64,000 nt of DNA from Bacillota bacterium (lineage in GTDB: Bacteria; Bacillota; Clostridia; Christensenellales; CAG-138), in NCBI GenBank assembly GCA_023435025.1, contig JAEYSE010000032.1, forward strand, positions 43,973 through 107,972, in the 5' to 3' direction. The notes under the pieces are model-generated. The model searched no databases and was not told where the DNA came from. It saw nothing but the letters and a program-made list of their open reading frames with translations. Positions within the stretch are counted from its first letter, which is position 1. Each line of letters begins with the position of its first letter. Below, one piece after another: positions 36,296 to 45,188 of this stretch. The translations under genes and the position numbers were made by a program.

Positions 36296-36327
36296 AAGCG
36301 GGTGATTTTTAAAATCCCCCGCTTTTC
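36296..36327 (+). terminator. Terminator of the rnf operon
   Basis: AAGCGGG and CCCGCTT enclose an inner GATTTT / AAAATC stem, followed by TTTTCATTT, 28 bp after rnfB. The 100 bp between it and the convergent transporter gene show no feature except a weak AGCC.AGCG / CGCTGGCT pair without T tract. Confidence 0.75.
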
Positions 36328-36429
36328 ATTTACTTTCAATACTATTGCCAAATCGGTGATAATTCGGCACCGCTGTATTTGGAACTACCTAAGCCCAGCG
36401 GATGAAGCCCAACTCTAACGCTGGCTTAT

Positions 36430-37695
36430 TTATATCCCCCAGAACAGCCAGATCAACACATAACCGGAAAACACGGCGGCGAGCGTGAAGGGTACGCTGA
36501 CCTTCATGAAATCCTGGGCCTTGACCTCGTGCCCTTCCTTGCGCAGGATACCAAGGCCGGCGATGTTTGCGGAGGCCCCAATCGGCGTAAGGTTTCCGCC
36601 CAACGTCGCGCCGGCGAGCAGTCCAAAGTACAATACCGTGGGATCAACGCCCATGATCTGCGCAATGCCTGAAGTAACCGGCAGCATGGTCGCGATGTAC
36701 GGAATGTTGTCGATAAACGCGGAAAGCAGCACGGAAGTCCAGACTAAAAGCGTATACATCAGGAACACGTTGTTGTTGCTGATGCTCACGAATATCCGGC
36801 TGACTTCGGTGATCACGCCCGCTTCCGTAATGCCCGCAATGACGACAAACAGCCCGGCCAGCAGCAGCAGGGTGAAATAATCAATTTCCTTGACCGTATC
36901 TTTAATGAACGCAACCCGCTTTTTAAACAGCTCCCGCACAATGCCGATCAGGAACAATCCCACGCAGATATATCCATTGATGTTTTGTGGTTTGTTGGGC
37001 AAGAAAGAGGCCAGTATCAACAACACAATGGTAGATACAAGAAGTACGGTTGGAAAATAATCCTTTACCACAGTGCGCTCACCCACGCTGATGGGCTGGC
37101 GTTGTTTCCTAAATACAAACAGCAGCACAAACGCGGAAGCAATTGCTCCAATCTGAACCACAAAGAACATGCCAGGTCGGTTCTGGTAGAAGAAAAAGTC
37201 CAGGAAATCCATGTTGGCGTAACCGCCCAGCAGTATGGATGTGGTGTCTCCAACCAGTGTGGCCGCGCCCTGCAGGTTGGATGAAATGGCGATTGCGATA
37301 ATGGGCATTACGGGCGAAATTTTAAGCTTTTTTGAAATATCCACCGCCACGGGCGCAACCATGAGCACAGTCGCCACATTGTCCACAAACGCGGAAATGA
37401 GGCCTGCAAACAGGGCCAGCGCGATAATTGCCCACCTGACATCAGGCATTTTATCCAATATCATATCCGCAAGTAACGCGGGCATCTTGGAATCAATAAA
37501 CAATGCCACAATACCCATGGTACCGAAAATCATCATGATTACATTCCAGTCGATGGCGGAAAATATCTTGTTGGCCGGTAGAATCCCCAGTATAACGAAC
37601 ATCGCCGCAGAAACGAGCGCGATATAAGCACGCACCTTTGGGAAAGCGATGAGGCATACATAGGTCACAAGAAACAGAATCAGCGCAAGAGTCAT
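36430..37695 (-). CDS. SLC13/ArsB-NhaD superfamily ion transporter
   Basis: The ATG at 37695 follows GGAGGTGG; the GTG at 37707 lies inside that site. 421 residues and about eleven helices in two related halves (AFVDNVATVLMVAPVAV and AFIDNIPYIATMLPVTSG, with GGNLTPIGASANIAGLGI). Members carry arsenite, Na+/H+ or dicarboxylates; sequence alone does not decide. A sodium antiporter beside a possible Na+-pumping Rnf and KtrAB would fit ion balance. Confidence 0.82.
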   Translation of the reverse strand: MTLALILFLVTYVCLIAFPKVRAYIALVSAAMFVILGILPANKIFSAIDWNVIMMIFGTMGIVALFIDSKMPALLADMILDKMPDVRWAIIALALFAGLISAFVDNVATVLMVAPVAVDISKKLKISPVMPIIAIAISSNLQGAATLVGDTTSILLGGYANMDFLDFFFYQNRPGMFFVVQIGAIASAFVLLFVFRKQRQPISVGERTVVKDYFPTVLLVSTIVLLILASFLPNKPQNINGYICVGLFLIGIVRELFKKRVAFIKDTVKEIDYFTLLLLAGLFVVIAGITEAGVITEVSRIFVSISNNNVFLMYTLLVWTSVLLSAFIDNIPYIATMLPVTSGIAQIMGVDPTVLYFGLLAGATLGGNLTPIGASANIAGLGILRKEGHEVKAQDFMKVSVPFTLAAVFSGYVLIWLFWGI

Positions 37696-37757
37696 TTTGA
37701 AAACCACCTCCGTATTATATAAGCCAGGACATCTGCCCTGTCCTATTCACACATCCC

Positions 37758-38402
37758 CTATCTTGATTTCAAAAGTATCAGATCATCGTCGGCATACAGT
37801 TCCGTTTTTGCATCCAGAACCGCGATTACCTCAGAATTCCGGATAATAGCAATGATATTGATGCCTTCCGTCTGCCTCAGGCGCAGCTTTTCCAAGCTTT
37901 TTCCCACCCAGTTCGGAAGGGGTTTCATTTCGATGATGTCATATTTTTCAGATCGATGGATGGATTCCATGAGCCCGTTTGTAATCAGGCTGTAAGCGAC
38001 CCTCTCCCCCATCTCCTTTTCAGGCAATATCACGCGGTCCACGCCGATGGACTCCAAAATAAGTTTCTGGCGCGAACCGTTTGCCTTTGCAATGATGCAG
38101 GGCACCTTGAGTTCTTTTAATATCGTCGCGGTGACGGCAGCCGCCTCAAAATCGGCGCTAAACGCGATGATGACCACATCAAAGTTTCCTATTCCCAATT
38201 TTTCCAGAACGGCCTTGTCGGAAGCGTCCGCTTGTACGGCATGCGTAGCAAAATCCGCAGCCTCGTGTACCAAATGCTCATCGATATCGCAGCAGAGCAC
38301 ATGGTGGCCGTTCTCAAACAGCGTGCATGCGAGGCCTCGGCCAAACTTTCCAAGGCCAAGTATGGCAAACTGCGTGTTTTCATCAACAGTAATCTTATAC
38401 AT
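37758..38402 (-). CDS. ktrA: KtrA/TrkA-type potassium uptake regulatory subunit
   Basis: 214 residues. The RCK-N nucleotide-binding fold starts FAILGLGKFGRGLACTLFENG and has the ribose-binding acid in CDIDEHLV; the RCK-C domain is at about 135-214. It gates the partner channel subunit encoded 29 bp upstream. RCK-C domains of this group are known c-di-AMP targets, and cdaA is at the left end of this window. Confidence 0.9.
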   Translation of the reverse strand: MYKITVDENTQFAILGLGKFGRGLACTLFENGHHVLCCDIDEHLVHEAADFATHAVQADASDKAVLEKLGIGNFDVVIIAFSADFEAAAVTATILKELKVPCIIAKANGSRQKLILESIGVDRVILPEKEMGERVAYSLITNGLMESIHRSEKYDIIEMKPLPNWVGKSLEKLRLRQTEGINIIAIIRNSEVIAVLDAKTELYADDDLILLKSR

Positions 38403-38431
38403 CAGCTTTTACCACCTTATATACTGTTTCA

Positions 38432-39823
38432 TTAACCGATCATAACGTCTTCATCCGGATATTGGATGCGCTCGTTTACAGTGCTTGTTCGTTGCTGGAG
38501 TGAAAGTATGATGGTGATTGGCCCAATCCTTCCGACATACATGCACAGCATCAAAAGCAGCTTCCCAAAGGGGGAAAGAAAAGGCGTGATGCCCGTGGAT
38601 ACCCCAACTGTACCCAGCGCCGAAGCCACTTCAAAGAGTAGATCCGCAGGGGTATGGGCAAATGTGGAGGCGCGCTCCGTAACCGCCAGTATCACTCCTC
38701 CGCCCATCCACAGCAGCAGCATAATCACGATAATGGTCAGTGCCCGTTGCAGCGTAAGCACCGGTAGAGTCCTTCCAAATGCATACATGTTCCGCCTGCC
38801 GCTCAACGTGCTCCATACGCTTAAGAACAAAATAGCAACGGTAACAGTCTTCATGCCGCCCGCCGTCCCGCCCGGCGACCCGCCTATGAGCATCAGGATG
38901 CTGGATATCATTTTGGAGGTTTCGCTCAACCCGTTCTGGGCTATGGTAAAAAACCCTGCCGTGCGCAACGTAATGGACTGAAAGAAGGAGCATATGATCT
39001 TACCGCCAACCGAAAGCGGCCCCAACGTTTCTGGATTATTGTACTCCGAAATGAAAAAGTAGGCTGCACCACCTACAATGAGTACCGCGGTTGCAATAAG
39101 CGCAAGCCTGGAATGCAATGAAAGCCTGTGTTTCCTTTTAATATCCGGCTTTAGTCTGTATTTGATCTTCAGGCCCACATCCCGCCACACAGAAAAACCG
39201 ATACCACCCATCACAATGAGACCCATAATGACCAAGTTAATGACGGGATCGGTCGCATAGGGCATCAGGCTGAATTCACCTAAATTATCGAACCCCGCGT
39301 TGCAGAAAGCGGAAACCGCGTGAAACACGCCGTTTGCAATCGCGTCGTACCAGACGAAGCCCTTATCGAGAAACGAGAATGTCAGTATCAGCGCGCCTAT
39401 GCCCTCGCAAAAGAATGTTCCGCGGATGACCAACAAGACCAGGCGTACCATGCCGCTCAAGTCGTTGATATTGAACGTGGCCTGTACAGTCAGACGGTCT
39501 TTTAACGTCACCTTCCTGCCAAGGTAGACAATAAAGAAAGTAAATATGGTGACTAAGCTGAGCCCGCCGATCTGAATCAGCAACAATATGACAATCTTTC
39601 CGAAAATGCTCCATGTCGTGGCGGTAACAAGCGGAACCAGCCCTGTAACGCAAACCGCCGAGGTAGCGGTGAAGAATGCGTCCAGCGCAGATACTTCCAC
39701 TCCCGGCTGGTGCGAGATAGGAAGCCACAAAAGCAGGCCGCCGAACACAATCACCGTCAGAAAGCTGATGGCGATTATTCTGGGAGTAGACATGTTCTTC
39801 TGTAATCTTGCAAGCGCCTTCAT
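38432..39823 (-). CDS. ktrB: KtrB/TrkH-type potassium uptake membrane subunit
   Basis: 463 residues with four repeated membrane-pore-membrane units; selectivity loops with TSAVCVTGLVPL, SAFCNAGFDNLG, TLRTAGFF and SALGTVGVSTGI, each carrying the central glycine. Imports K+ (often with Na+). The order ktrB-ktrA on the minus strand, opposite rnf, marks a separate unit inside element 1. Confidence 0.92.
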   Translation of the reverse strand: MKALARLQKNMSTPRIIAISFLTVIVFGGLLLWLPISHQPGVEVSALDAFFTATSAVCVTGLVPLVTATTWSIFGKIVILLLIQIGGLSLVTIFTFFIVYLGRKVTLKDRLTVQATFNINDLSGMVRLVLLVIRGTFFCEGIGALILTFSFLDKGFVWYDAIANGVFHAVSAFCNAGFDNLGEFSLMPYATDPVINLVIMGLIVMGGIGFSVWRDVGLKIKYRLKPDIKRKHRLSLHSRLALIATAVLIVGGAAYFFISEYNNPETLGPLSVGGKIICSFFQSITLRTAGFFTIAQNGLSETSKMISSILMLIGGSPGGTAGGMKTVTVAILFLSVWSTLSGRRNMYAFGRTLPVLTLQRALTIIVIMLLLWMGGGVILAVTERASTFAHTPADLLFEVASALGTVGVSTGITPFLSPFGKLLLMLCMYVGRIGPITIILSLQQRTSTVNERIQYPDEDVMIG

Positions 39824-40019
39824 TCGATATTGCCTTATCTGATCTCTTTCGTAATACTGCCTGTACTATTATACTCGCTTGAACAGCACCCTGTCCATAA
39901 ATGTCTTGAACTACTCGGATTGGGTAATGGACTCAAAAACGTACCAAATGGGCCGCTTTTCCTTCTAGGACAACGATCTCTCCTCATAGTATGACAGTAG
40001 CAATAACGGGAGGTAATAT

Positions 40020-40235
40020 ATGGGACGTCTCGCTGTGCAATATTCCGTCCCGGAAGAAAAGCTCGCGTGGAGCCACCCGCTGCTACGGCTTGTCATGCTC
40101 AAATCACTCAAAGCGCAGGGCGTTATTCCGGAGGCGATCTATATGCGCTGCCTCGAGCAGCTTGACTTGTCGGATGGCTACGATGCGCAAAAAGAGCGGG
40201 TGGCTGGAACGATAAAATATGAAGCCGAGCATTGA
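40020..40235 (+). CDS. Small protein preceding recombinase 1 (71 aa)
   Basis: The start follows CGGGAGG at a good distance. A helical segment at about 27-50 (LKSLKAQGVIPEAIYMRCLEQL) resembles the short SHOCT-type motif. It overlaps the recombinase start by 17 bp, so the two are coupled. A small coupled gene next to a large serine recombinase is a candidate recombination directionality factor; this is inference. Upstream, CATAGTAT (39985-39992) resembles a sigma-E -10 box, but no -35 is clear. Confidence 0.7.
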   Translation: MGRLAVQYSVPEEKLAWSHPLLRLVMLKSLKAQGVIPEAIYMRCLEQLDLSDGYDAQKERVAGTIKYEAEH

Positions 40236-41886
40236 GAACATGCGCGCCCAGCTTATTTGGGGAAAGCGGCTGGCGGATATCCCTTTGAGAGCGACGTATT
40301 ACGCACGGGTCAGCACGGACAGGGACGAGCAGTTGAGTAGCCTGTATAACCAGAAGGCTTATTTTGAAGAGAAAATACGCGCAAACCCGGCGTGGATATT
40401 CGTGCCGGGGTATGTGGACGAAGGCGTGACGGGTACTTCTACAAAAAAGCGGACGGAATTCTTACGCATGGTGGCGGACGCCAAAGCCGGGTTGTTCGAT
40501 CTCATATTGACCAAGGAAGTTTCCCGCTTTGCGCGCGATCTGCTGGACTCTATCGCCTATACCCGGGAGCTTCTGCATTATGATGTTGGCGTGGTGTTTG
40601 AGGACACGGGCTTAAACACCATTGACGCCGATTCCGAATTCCGCCTTGCCATTATGGCGACCGTCGCACAGGAAGAATCGCGCAAGCTATCCGAGCGCGT
40701 AAAATTTGGCTGGAAGCGCGCACAGGAGGCCGGAAAGCGCCATGGCGCCGTAGCACCCGTGGGGTATGTGTTCAACAACAAAATCAACGGCTACGACATC
40801 GACCCGGAGACCGCTCCGGCTGTACAATATATTTACCGGCGCTATGCGGAGAATATTGTAGGCACTCGCACCATTGCGCAGGAGCTCAAGGACCGGGGCT
40901 ATGTTAACCTGAGCGGGAACGCGTACTACCCGAGCACCATACGCCGCATCATTGAAAACCCGCTATACAAGGGGTATATCGTAAGCCGAAAATCCGTAAG
41001 CATCTCCTACCGCAGCCAAAAAAAGCAATATAACCCTCCTGTGGAATGGCTGCTGCATTATGATCCTTGCCGCGTACCGCCGCTTGTTACGGAGGATGAA
41101 TGGGACGCCGCGAACCGCGTAGCACGTTTGCGCGGTGAGTTCATGAAAGGGATCGACTGCGGCGCTTATCATAAATCGGGTGGCAAGTATCCGTACACGG
41201 GCAAGATTTTTTGCTCCGCCCATCATTGCAATTATCAACGTGCACAGCAGCAGTGGAACGCTGACGGTGAACCAAAAAAGCGGAGTTATTGGCGCTGTGC
41301 CTGCTACAAACGCCCGGAACAGCCCTCCATCTGCGACGCACCGCGCCTGTATACGGACCAACTGGACAGAATGATGCGCGAGCTTTTTCGAATACTGATT
41401 GACGAAAGTTTGGGCTCATCCCTGCCCGATGTGGTAAAAAGCGCGCTTTCTGCCCGGGATTGTTCTGCCAAACCGGAAAAGTTTACACAACGGCTGTTGC
41501 AGCTTCAAAACAAAAAAGCCAAATTGGTAAAAGGCTGGCTGGACGGCGTGATACAGGATGCGGATTATCGCGTTTTGGATCAGGAAATCAGCGGGAAAAT
41601 CGCAGCACTTGAAGCACAAAAAATGTGCAATCCCGTGCCGGAACAGGTAGATTTAGTCGATCTTGAACGGAGTATGCATGAAAACGCCGCCATCAATACG
41701 CCGGAAGCGCTCGAAGAACTCATACGCTGCCTAGTACATCAAATACGGGTGGAACCCGTCCCGGACGAAGCGGGGGCGTATATTCTTAAAGTTGTACTCG
41801 ATATTCCGGGCGTTGCCTTTTCCGGCACGGAACGCTTTGTGGTTTGTGACCCGAAAGGGAACTTGCCGCGGGGGTCCGGTACCTGA
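40219..41886 (+). CDS. Large serine recombinase of element 1
   Basis: 555 residues. Resolvase domain about 26-170 with the nucleophile Ser32 in YYARVSTDRDEQ and the SRFARDLLD motif; recombinase domain about 185-290; zinc-ribbon region about 335-375 (CSAHHC ... CACYKR ... SICDAP); coiled coil about 425-500. It should cut and rejoin the att sites of element 1 with a 2-bp stagger. The last eight codons lie beyond the crossover GA, in cotJC sequence; on the excised circle the frame instead ends in a different 17-residue tail. Confidence 0.93.
   Translation: MKPSIENMRAQLIWGKRLADIPLRATYYARVSTDRDEQLSSLYNQKAYFEEKIRANPAWIFVPGYVDEGVTGTSTKKRTEFLRMVADAKAGLFDLILTKEVSRFARDLLDSIAYTRELLHYDVGVVFEDTGLNTIDADSEFRLAIMATVAQEESRKLSERVKFGWKRAQEAGKRHGAVAPVGYVFNNKINGYDIDPETAPAVQYIYRRYAENIVGTRTIAQELKDRGYVNLSGNAYYPSTIRRIIENPLYKGYIVSRKSVSISYRSQKKQYNPPVEWLLHYDPCRVPPLVTEDEWDAANRVARLRGEFMKGIDCGAYHKSGGKYPYTGKIFCSAHHCNYQRAQQQWNADGEPKKRSYWRCACYKRPEQPSICDAPRLYTDQLDRMMRELFRILIDESLGSSLPDVVKSALSARDCSAKPEKFTQRLLQLQNKKAKLVKGWLDGVIQDADYRVLDQEISGKIAALEAQKMCNPVPEQVDLVDLERSMHENAAINTPEALEELIRCLVHQIRVEPVPDEAGAYILKVVLDIPGVAFSGTERFVVCDPKGNLPRGSGT
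41841..41878 (+). other. Right attachment site of element 1
   Basis: Centred on GA at 41859-41860. Its left half starts GGTTTGTGACC (41841-41851), 7 bp from the centre, the inverted match (10 of 11) of GGTTACAAACC at 28622. The right half is cotJC coding sequence (ACTTGCCGCGGGG). Confidence 0.85.
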
Positions 41887-42179
41887 CACAGCGTTTTTCC
41901 ATGCCGGATAACCGGGTCCGCGCAACGGTAAACGACATCGGCACGGAGGAACTTGCCCACTGGGAAATGATCGGAACCATGATCCATCAGTGCATGAGGG
42001 GCGCTACCGCCTCGGAGCTTAGGGCGGCGGGGCTGGAAGGGTTCTATACCATGCACGACTGCGGCGTATTCCCCGCAGACCCCAACGGCGTCCCCTTTAC
42101 AGCATCGTATATCCAATGTACGGGCGACCCCATTGCAGACCTTCACGAAGACCTTGCAGCAGATGCTGCGATCGCATAA
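41861..42179 (+). CDS. cotJC: CotJC, middle segment (codons 35-136)
   Basis: In the frame of the upstream segment it reads ELAAGVRYLTQRFSMPDN and continues with the ligand motif IGTEELAHWEMIGTMIH (E65, H68) up to YIQCTGDPIADLHEDLAA, all typical CotJC. From 42164 it leaves the family and meets a stop at 42179 inside element 2. An in-frame TGA sits at 41847, just left of the crossover, so the segment cannot be read from element 1 as an extension. It lacks its own ribosome site. Confidence 0.95.
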
Positions 42180-42188
42180 GCGCAACTT
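42137..42188 (+). other. Left attachment site of element 2
   Basis: Centred on GA at 42162-42163. The right half TGCTGCGATCGCATAAGCGC is the imperfect mirror of the left half of the right site (about 18 of 25 positions). The left half is cotJC. Confidence 0.75.
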
Positions 42189-42304
42189 AGTAGAGCGGCA
42201 ACGCTTCTCCTTTCGGCCTCTCTTTTTGCCTAACTATCAAAATGCCAAGGAATATGGTATGATAGACGAATTGTTTTATAATAAAAGGAAATACATGAGG
42301 TACT

Positions 42305-43930
42305 ATGATCAGCGCACAAGGAATATCTCTTCAGTTTGGCGGACGGCAGCTTTTTCAAAACGTTGACGTTCAATTTACCCCCGGCAACTGTTACGGCCTG
42401 ATCGGAGCGAACGGAACCGGAAAATCTACATTTTTACGCATATTGTCAGGCGAGCTGGAACCGAATAAGGGCGAGGTTTTTATAACGCCGGGAGACCGTC
42501 TCGCGGTATTGCGCCAGGACCACTACGCCTATGAGCAACATACCCCGATCGAAACCATTATCATGGGATATCGGCGCCTGTATGAGGTCATGCAGCAAAA
42601 AGAGACGCTATACGCAAAGACAGATTTTGACGATGCCGATGGATTGAAGCTGGCCGAACTTGAAGCCGAATTCTCGGAAATGGACGGCTGGAATGCGGAG
42701 CCCGATGCGGAGACTCTACTCAATGGTCTCGGCGTCACCGGCGAATATCACTATAAAAAAATGGCCGAATTGGACGGCCCGCGCAAGGTCAAAGTCTTGT
42801 TGGCGCAGGCCCTGTTTGCAAAGCCGGATATCCTTTTGCTTGACGAACCCACCAACAACCTTGACATCTACGCCATTAAATGGCTGGAAGAGTTTTTAAT
42901 GGATTTCCCCAATACGGTGATCGTGGTTTCCCATGACCGCCACTTTTTGAACAAGGTCTGCACGCACATCGTCGATATCGACTATGGCAAGATTCAGCTA
43001 TACGTGGGCAATTACGACTTCTGGTACGAATATACGCAGCTTGCCGCACGTCAGGCCAAGGACAAGCAAAAACAAAACGAGCAAAAAGCAAAGGAACTGC
43101 AGGAATTCATCCGGCGGTTCAGCGCCAATGCCTCAAAATCGCGCCAGGCAACTTCCCGCAAAAAAATGCTGGATAACCTGCAGATGGATAATTTCGCTCC
43201 CTCCTCCCGCCGTTACCCCTTCATACATTTTAAGCCCGACCGCGAGCTGGGCAACGATGTGCTGTTTGTCAACGGCATCAGCAAGACAATTGGCGAGCGA
43301 AAAGTGCTTGATCAGGTTAGCTTTGTTGTACTACCGGGCGATAAAATCGTATTTGTGGGCGAAGATGAACTTGCCCGCACCACGCTCTTCCAGATTCTTG
43401 CCGGAGAAGTGGAGCCCGATGAAGGGACGTACAAATGGGGCGTAACCACAACACAGTCCTATCTCCCTTCCGATAATTCCGATTATTTCAATGGTTTGGA
43501 AATATCTTTGATCGATTGGCTGCGCCAGTACTCCAAGGATCAGTACGAATCAACCATTCGCGGCTGGCTGGGGCGCATGCTTTTCTCCGGTGAAGAGGCG
43601 CTTAAAAAGGTCAAGGTGCTCTCGGGCGGAGAAAAGGGACGCTGCATGTTCGCAAAGATGATGGTGTCCGGCGCAAACGTATTGATCATGAACGAACCGA
43701 CCAACCATATGGATCTTGAAGCGATCACCGCGCTCAATGAAGGTATGACGGAGTTTAACGGTGTGATGCTGTTCGCGACGCACGATCATCAAATTGCGCA
43801 GACGGTCGCAAACCGGGTCATCGAGATCTTGCCTGGAATGCTAATAGACCGAAACATATCCTTTGACGATTATATGGATAACCCGGAAGTCATCCGGCTG
43901 CGTGCGCTGTATGCGAGCGGCAATGAATAA
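42305..43930 (+). CDS. ABC-F family ATPase (YbiT/YkpA-like)
   Basis: 541 residues, two cassettes, no membrane segment. The first Walker A is GANGTGKST; in the second cassette it is degenerate, GEDELARTT instead of G..GxGKST, so only one site may hydrolyse ATP normally. Both LLLDEPTNNLD and LIMNEPTNHMD are present. It binds ribosomes by family knowledge. First gene in element 2. Confidence 0.9.
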   Translation: MISAQGISLQFGGRQLFQNVDVQFTPGNCYGLIGANGTGKSTFLRILSGELEPNKGEVFITPGDRLAVLRQDHYAYEQHTPIETIIMGYRRLYEVMQQKETLYAKTDFDDADGLKLAELEAEFSEMDGWNAEPDAETLLNGLGVTGEYHYKKMAELDGPRKVKVLLAQALFAKPDILLLDEPTNNLDIYAIKWLEEFLMDFPNTVIVVSHDRHFLNKVCTHIVDIDYGKIQLYVGNYDFWYEYTQLAARQAKDKQKQNEQKAKELQEFIRRFSANASKSRQATSRKKMLDNLQMDNFAPSSRRYPFIHFKPDRELGNDVLFVNGISKTIGERKVLDQVSFVVLPGDKIVFVGEDELARTTLFQILAGEVEPDEGTYKWGVTTTQSYLPSDNSDYFNGLEISLIDWLRQYSKDQYESTIRGWLGRMLFSGEEALKKVKVLSGGEKGRCMFAKMMVSGANVLIMNEPTNHMDLEAITALNEGMTEFNGVMLFATHDHQIAQTVANRVIEILPGMLIDRNISFDDYMDNPEVIRLRALYASGNE

Positions 43931-44029
43931 TGCTTTGCCGTTTATATAGTCGGAGCAGCCCACTATAAAATTTGTTCTTTGCATGATTGTCCGTTGAAAC
44001 TCAAACACTACTTTATGGAGGTGATTGAG

Positions 44030-44173
44030 ATGGAGGAACGCGATTGGTATCCGGATATTTCAGAGACAGCTTCTTTCCATGAATGTACCGGATTGATGCC
44101 CCGGCTGCCAATAACTGAGGCAGAGCGCGAATCATATAAGGAACTCTTTGGAATGGAGATACCAAAGGACTAA
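44030..44173 (+). CDS. Small acidic protein (47 aa), unknown function
   Basis: The start follows the perfect ribosome site GGAGGTGATT. The sequence ERDWYPDISETASFHECTGL then a proline-rich MPRLPITEAE and ELFGMEIP resembles short proteins with a CTGLxP motif that I recall from other Clostridia. No domain name is known to me. A terminator follows immediately. Confidence 0.65.
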   Translation: MEERDWYPDISETASFHECTGLMPRLPITEAERESYKELFGMEIPKD

Positions 44174-44176
44174 AGA

Positions 44177-44211
44177 AATATCCCGCGCGATGTAGGCGCG
44201 GGATATTTTTT
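44177..44211 (+). terminator. Terminator after the 47-aa protein
   Basis: A 12-bp stem (44177-44188 with 44196-44207, loop GATGTAG) followed by a T run. Strong. Confidence 0.9.
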
Positions 44212-44299
44212 ACGCATCACGCTCTCCCAATACCAATTTTGACAAGTATTCGGCGTTCGTGTATGATTGTTTCCAAATACAAGTAATGAAGGACACTTT

Positions 44300-45181
44300 A
44301 TGATTCAACACTTATCATTGGGTCAACTCGCTAGTCACCTGGATTTCTTCAAAACCATGTATGACGCTGTACGGCTGGTGGACCCGGTTCAAAAAAGCGT
44401 GCTGGACTACCGTGAAAATGAAAGGTTCTCTACCGACGAGCTCTGTTTTAACTATTGGAAGGATGCGAAAATCTGCGATAACTGCATTTCAATCAGAGCC
44501 CATAACGATCTTCGGTGTTATATGAAGCTGGAGCAGGCACCCAGCGTCATTATGATGGTGACAGCGCTTCCCATTGAGAATACGCAGAGTCCCATTGTGC
44601 TGGAGCTTATTAAAAACGCAACGGAGACCATGCTCTTTGGGCAAGGCGTTTACCCGGAAGGGCGCATGATGAAAGACGTTGTTATTGAATTGAACGATCT
44701 GATTATAAAAGACAATTTGACAGGCTTATACAACAGGCGGTACGTGGACGAGCGTCTGCCTGTGGATATCGTCAAAGCCACATATTCCGATCAGCCGCTG
44801 AGCCTCGCTTTTCTGGATATCGACAATTTAAAGGCCATCAACGATGCGTACGGGCATACGGCCGGGGACAAAACCATTGCTTCCATGGCGGCCGCCATGA
44901 ACAGCTGCATAAGAGCAGGAGCGGATTGGGTCGCCCGGTACGGCGGCGACGAGTTTATTGTGTGCCTGAACAACACGTCCTACGAGGCCGCCGAGATAAT
45001 TATGGCGCGGATACGCACGAAGATTCTGGAAATCGAACAGTTCCGGAATGATGGGATTGCGGGATCCGTTTCTTACGGAATCTACACCATGCATCGGGAG
45101 CAGCTGACGGCACAGGCGCTGATCGCCCGGGCGGACGAACGCATGTATCAGGCAAAGATTAAGTCAAAAGCTGAGAAATGA
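44300..45181 (+). CDS. Diguanylate cyclase (GGDEF)
   Basis: The ATG at 44300 follows GAAGGACA. 293 residues. The N-terminal sensor half (about 1-125) has a cysteine group AKICDNCIS and looks PAS-like; the GGDEF domain (about 135-290) has NLTGLYNRRYVDERLP, DIDNLKAINDAYGH and RYGGDEFIVCL. It makes c-di-GMP. The usual inhibitory RxxD lies one residue out of phase (RAGAD), so feedback inhibition may be absent. Confidence 0.9.
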   Translation: MIQHLSLGQLASHLDFFKTMYDAVRLVDPVQKSVLDYRENERFSTDELCFNYWKDAKICDNCISIRAHNDLRCYMKLEQAPSVIMMVTALPIENTQSPIVLELIKNATETMLFGQGVYPEGRMMKDVVIELNDLIIKDNLTGLYNRRYVDERLPVDIVKATYSDQPLSLAFLDIDNLKAINDAYGHTAGDKTIASMAAAMNSCIRAGADWVARYGGDEFIVCLNNTSYEAAEIIMARIRTKILEIEQFRNDGIAGSVSYGIYTMHREQLTAQALIARADERMYQAKIKSKAEK

Positions 45182-45188
45182 TGCCTCA

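Larger units (their letters stand above)
28615..41860 (+). mobile_element. Intervening element 1 in cotJC (13,246 bp)
   Basis: It separates codons 35 of cotJC and carries its own large serine recombinase at the right end. Cargo: Ca/Na exchanger, DUF362 ferredoxin protein, the complete rnf operon, an SLC13/ArsB-NhaD-type transporter, KtrAB-type potassium uptake, and a 71-residue small protein. No phage structural, replication or conjugation gene is seen. Removal at GA restores the cotJC frame. It is skin-like in position and recombinase, but its cargo is core bioenergetics rather than a prophage. Confidence 0.88.

Noticed and set aside
28616..41863. Crossover at the shared CT instead of GA in element 1
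   Set aside because: It would place the two 11-bp arms at unequal distances; GA gives equal 7-bp spacing.
28613..42163. cotJC as a plain pseudogene broken by frameshifts
   Set aside because: No frameshift or stop occurs within any exon, and both joins preserve frame and ligands; simple decay would not keep this. Loss of function by insertion without excision remains possible and is noted in the findings.
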